From contig CAMJQS010000004.1 of assembly GCA_946408105.1 (NCBI GenBank), positions 1 through 41,847 of the forward strand: DNA of 41,847 nucleotides, read 5' to 3'. The notes below the pieces were generated by a model that saw nothing but the letters and a program-made list of their open reading frames with translations, was not told where the DNA came from and did not search any database. The position numbers and the translations under genes were made by a program. Below are positions 37,673 through 41,847 of this stretch, piece by piece. How positions within the stretch are numbered: the first letter of the stretch is position 1; each line of letters starts with the position of its first letter. This DNA comes from an uncultured Selenomonadales bacterium (GTDB taxonomy: Bacteria; Bacillota; Negativicutes; Selenomonadales; Selenomonadaceae).

Positions 37673-38626
37673 TTAAATTTCAAACTTCGCGGCGGCGGCA
37701 AAGTCGTCGGAAATTTTTTCGAGATAATCGCGTCGCTTTAAAATTTTAAGCCACTCGTCGGGAATTGCTTCCGCGCCGTAAAAAATTCCCGCGAGGCCGC
37801 CCGCAATCGCAGCGGTCGTGTCGGTGTCGCCGCCCAAGTTCACGGCCTTGAGCGCGAGCGTTTTGTAATCGTCGGTCGTGAGCAGACACCACAGCGCGGC
37901 CTCCAGCGCGTCGAGGACGTAGCCCGAACTTGAAATTTTTTCTTCGGGGAGCGCGGCAAAATTTTCGTCGCGCAGCCGAGAAAAAATTTTGAACGAATCG
38001 TCCGCGCCGTAAAAATTTTTCGCGTCGTTCATGCCGAGCGTAAAAGCTTCAGAAAGATTTTTTCCGTTCAAAAGTTGCGCGGCGATTAAAGAGTAAATCC
38101 CGCAAGCAATTTTGCTGACGGCGTGACCGTGAGTGAGCGCGGAGAATTCGTGAATAATTTCCAGCTCGTCGCCGCCGATTTTCCCGCGCGTGCCGAAAAG
38201 ATACAGCGTCGCGGGTAAAATCCTCATAAGCGAGCCGTTGCCGTTGGAATTTTCGGTCGTCGCGCCGCATTTTGTCGGCGGCAAAAGTTTTCGGGCGAAG
38301 CGAACAATCGCCGCGCGAGTCGTTTTGCCGATGTCGAATCTTTTGCCCGTGGCGGTGAAGTCGTCGTGTTCAAACCAGCGCAAAAAATTTTGCATGATGT
38401 CTTGGAAGTCAATCTTTCCGAGCCGCGCGATACTTTCCATGACGGCAATCGTCAAGCTCGTGTCGTCCGACCAAGTGCCGGCCGCTTGTCCCCACGTGCC
38501 GAAGCTGCGCATGTTCGTGACGGGTTCGGCCTTCAAACTTCTGCGCGAATCAAATTCAACGGGAACGCCCAACGCGTCGCCGACAGCCAAACCGAGAAGC
38601 ATTCCTTTAACAATTTTTACGTCCAT
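37673..38626 (-). CDS. ADP-ribosylglycohydrolase family protein
   Basis: GMLLGLAVGDALGVPVEF, TWSDDTSLTIAV, NLGGDTDTTAAIAGGLAGIFYG metal-binding motifs. Confidence 0.93.
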   Translation of the reverse strand: MDVKIVKGMLLGLAVGDALGVPVEFDSRRSLKAEPVTNMRSFGTWGQAAGTWSDDTSLTIAVMESIARLGKIDFQDIMQNFLRWFEHDDFTATGKRFDIGKTTRAAIVRFARKLLPPTKCGATTENSNGNGSLMRILPATLYLFGTRGKIGGDELEIIHEFSALTHGHAVSKIACGIYSLIAAQLLNGKNLSEAFTLGMNDAKNFYGADDSFKIFSRLRDENFAALPEEKISSSGYVLDALEAALWCLLTTDDYKTLALKAVNLGGDTDTTAAIAGGLAGIFYGAEAIPDEWLKILKRRDYLEKISDDFAAAAKFEI

Positions 38627-38743
38627 TTAATCGAGCCTCCTTTGCGGACATTATACACGAAAAATTTTTTTCGGAAACTTGACGCGGGCAAGCGCAAAGG
38701 ATACACTGCAGAAAAAATTTTTTGCAAAACGGGAGGCAATGTC

Positions 38744-39136
38744 ATGAAAAAATTTTTTGCAGTGTTCGCGTTCGTGCTGACGGCCGCGCTCGTTTCTTTC
38801 GTGCCGCAAGCTTCGGCAGAAATTTACATTGACTTTTCGCAAGTCGAATTCAATCCGACGGAGCACAAAATTATTTTCTACGCGAAGATGGGCAACACAA
38901 TCGACAAGCCCGTTGTCGTCAAAAAAATTGACGTGCGCTCGATAAGCATTTACGACGCCAACGGAAATTTACTTTGGAACAACTCGGCGACCTTCGAGAA
39001 TATCGATATTCCCGTTCCCGCCAACGGCGAAATTGAACTGCCGATTACGATTAACGACGCGCCCGACGTGCCCGAATACGAAGGCGCAATCTCGACGAAG
39101 GACGACACGTGGATAGAGTGGATGGTTACGGAGTGA
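38744..39136 (+). CDS. Exported hypothetical protein (130 aa)
   Basis: MKKFFAVFAFVLTAALVSFVPQASA signal peptide; start at ATG 38744 rather than ORF-track 38366. Confidence 0.75.
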   Translation: MKKFFAVFAFVLTAALVSFVPQASAEIYIDFSQVEFNPTEHKIIFYAKMGNTIDKPVVVKKIDVRSISIYDANGNLLWNNSATFENIDIPVPANGEIELPITINDAPDVPEYEGAISTKDDTWIEWMVTE

Positions 39137-39156
39137 TAAAAAAATTTTTTTGTCTT

Positions 39157-39187
39157 CGCGAGAAAAATTCTTGCGGGGGCTTTTTTG
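39157..39187 (+). terminator. Putative terminator upstream of gyrB
   Basis: CGCGAGAAAAATTCTTGCG hairpin followed by TTTTTT. Confidence 0.5.
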
Positions 39188-39237
39188 TTGTCACGAAAAA
39201 TTTTCTGTGATAAACTTGCCGCGAGAAACGGAGGTAA

Positions 39238-41298
<2,061 letters not shown>

Positions 41299-41305
41299 AC
41301 GGCAA

Positions 41306-41338
41306 AATTTTTCCCGCAAAGTTCGCGGGAATTTTTTT
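41306..41338 (+). terminator. Terminator downstream of gyrB
   Basis: TTCCCGC-AAAGTTC-GCGGGAA followed by TTTTTTT. Confidence 0.8.
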
Positions 41339-41383
41339 GTCGAAAAATTTTTTGGGGCACTTGACTTTTAATTTTAAAGGTGT

Positions 41384-41399
41384 ATTTTGTATACAAAAT
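41384..41399. promoter_or_regulatory. Perfect 16-bp palindrome, candidate operator of aspA
   Basis: ATTTTGTATACAAAAT is identical to its reverse complement; just downstream of TTGACT-16-TATTTT. Confidence 0.6.
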
Positions 41400-41453
41400 T
41401 TTTGGAGCGGCAGTTGGAACTCCGAACACAAATTAAAGAAAGGGAGTTTTTGC

Positions 41454-41847
41454 ATGAGCAGGAAAGAGCACGATTTTTTGGGAGAACTCGAAATTCCCGA
41501 CGAGGCGTATTACGGCGTCCAGACCATGCGCGCGATTGAAAACTTTACAATCACCGGCCGCAGACTCGACGAAGATTTTATCAAGTCGTTGGCAAAAGTT
41601 AAGAAGGCGGCGGCGCAGGCCAACATGGAAACAGGACGTCTCGACAGAAAAATCGGCAACGCGCTCGTTCAGGCGGCCGAAGAAATTATCGACGGCGAAT
41701 TCATTGACCAGTTTCCCGTCGACCCGATTCAAGGCGGCGCAGGCACTTCAATCAACATGAACATGAACGAAGTCCTTTGCAACCGCGCGCTTGAAATCAT
41801 CGGCGAGGCAAAAGGGCGTTACGACATCATCAGCCCGAACAACCACG
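41454..41847 (+). CDS. aspA: Aspartate ammonia-lyase (5' partial, runs off window)
   Basis: DFLGELEIPDEAYYGVQTMRAIENFTITGRR...PVDPIQGGAGTSINMNMNEVLCNRALEI (fumarase/aspartase superfamily). Confidence 0.88.
   Translation, partial: MSRKEHDFLGELEIPDEAYYGVQTMRAIENFTITGRRLDEDFIKSLAKVKKAAAQANMETGRLDRKIGNALVQAAEEIIDGEFIDQFPVDPIQGGAGTSINMNMNEVLCNRALEIIGEAKGRYDIISPNNH

Noticed and set aside
37673-38626. Toxin/antitoxin (DarTG-like) system at the ADP-ribosylglycohydrolase
   Set aside because: No ADP-ribosyltransferase next to it; the protein is a DraG-type hydrolase, not a macrodomain, and the neighbours are exported hypotheticals.

Overview
The window looks like a chromosomal segment of a flagellated Firmicute, probably a Negativicutes-like lineage (inferred from gene content and sequence style, not tested). 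From left to right it holds: a dynamin-like GTPase operon with two paralogous partner ORFs, closed by a good terminator; a hypothetical gene; folE2; an orphan sucD and a Ppx/GppA phosphatase (minus strand); rpoB and rpoC outside their usual ribosomal-protein context; a GH32 sucrose hydrolase; a radical SAM protein; a MarR regulator with an ABC exporter; pcrA; ligA; a minus-strand flagellar export/switch operon (flbD-fliL-fliM-fliY-cheY-fliO-fliP-[FkbM methyltransferase]-fliQ-fliR-flhB-[hypothetical]-flhA); an AAA_14-type ATPase; a YopX-like gene; small exported proteins; an ADP-ribosylglycohydrolase; gyrB; and the 5' end of aspA. The strongest finding is a G10/C10 homopolymer inside the FkbM-type methyltransferase located between fliP and fliQ. 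The gene is out of frame as written, and removing one C restores a continuous 231-aa protein. This suggests a phase-variable modification gene inside the core flagellar export operon, unless it is a homopolymer sequencing error. The second is the dynamin-like GTPase with tandem duplicated small partner proteins. Others include heptanucleotide repeats inserted in frame in ligA, a repeat hairpin upstream of rpoB, codon-usage mosaicism in rpoB/rpoC, pervasive A-tract/T-tract motifs, a perfect 16-bp palindrome at the aspA promoter, and an acidic N-terminal extension on GyrB.
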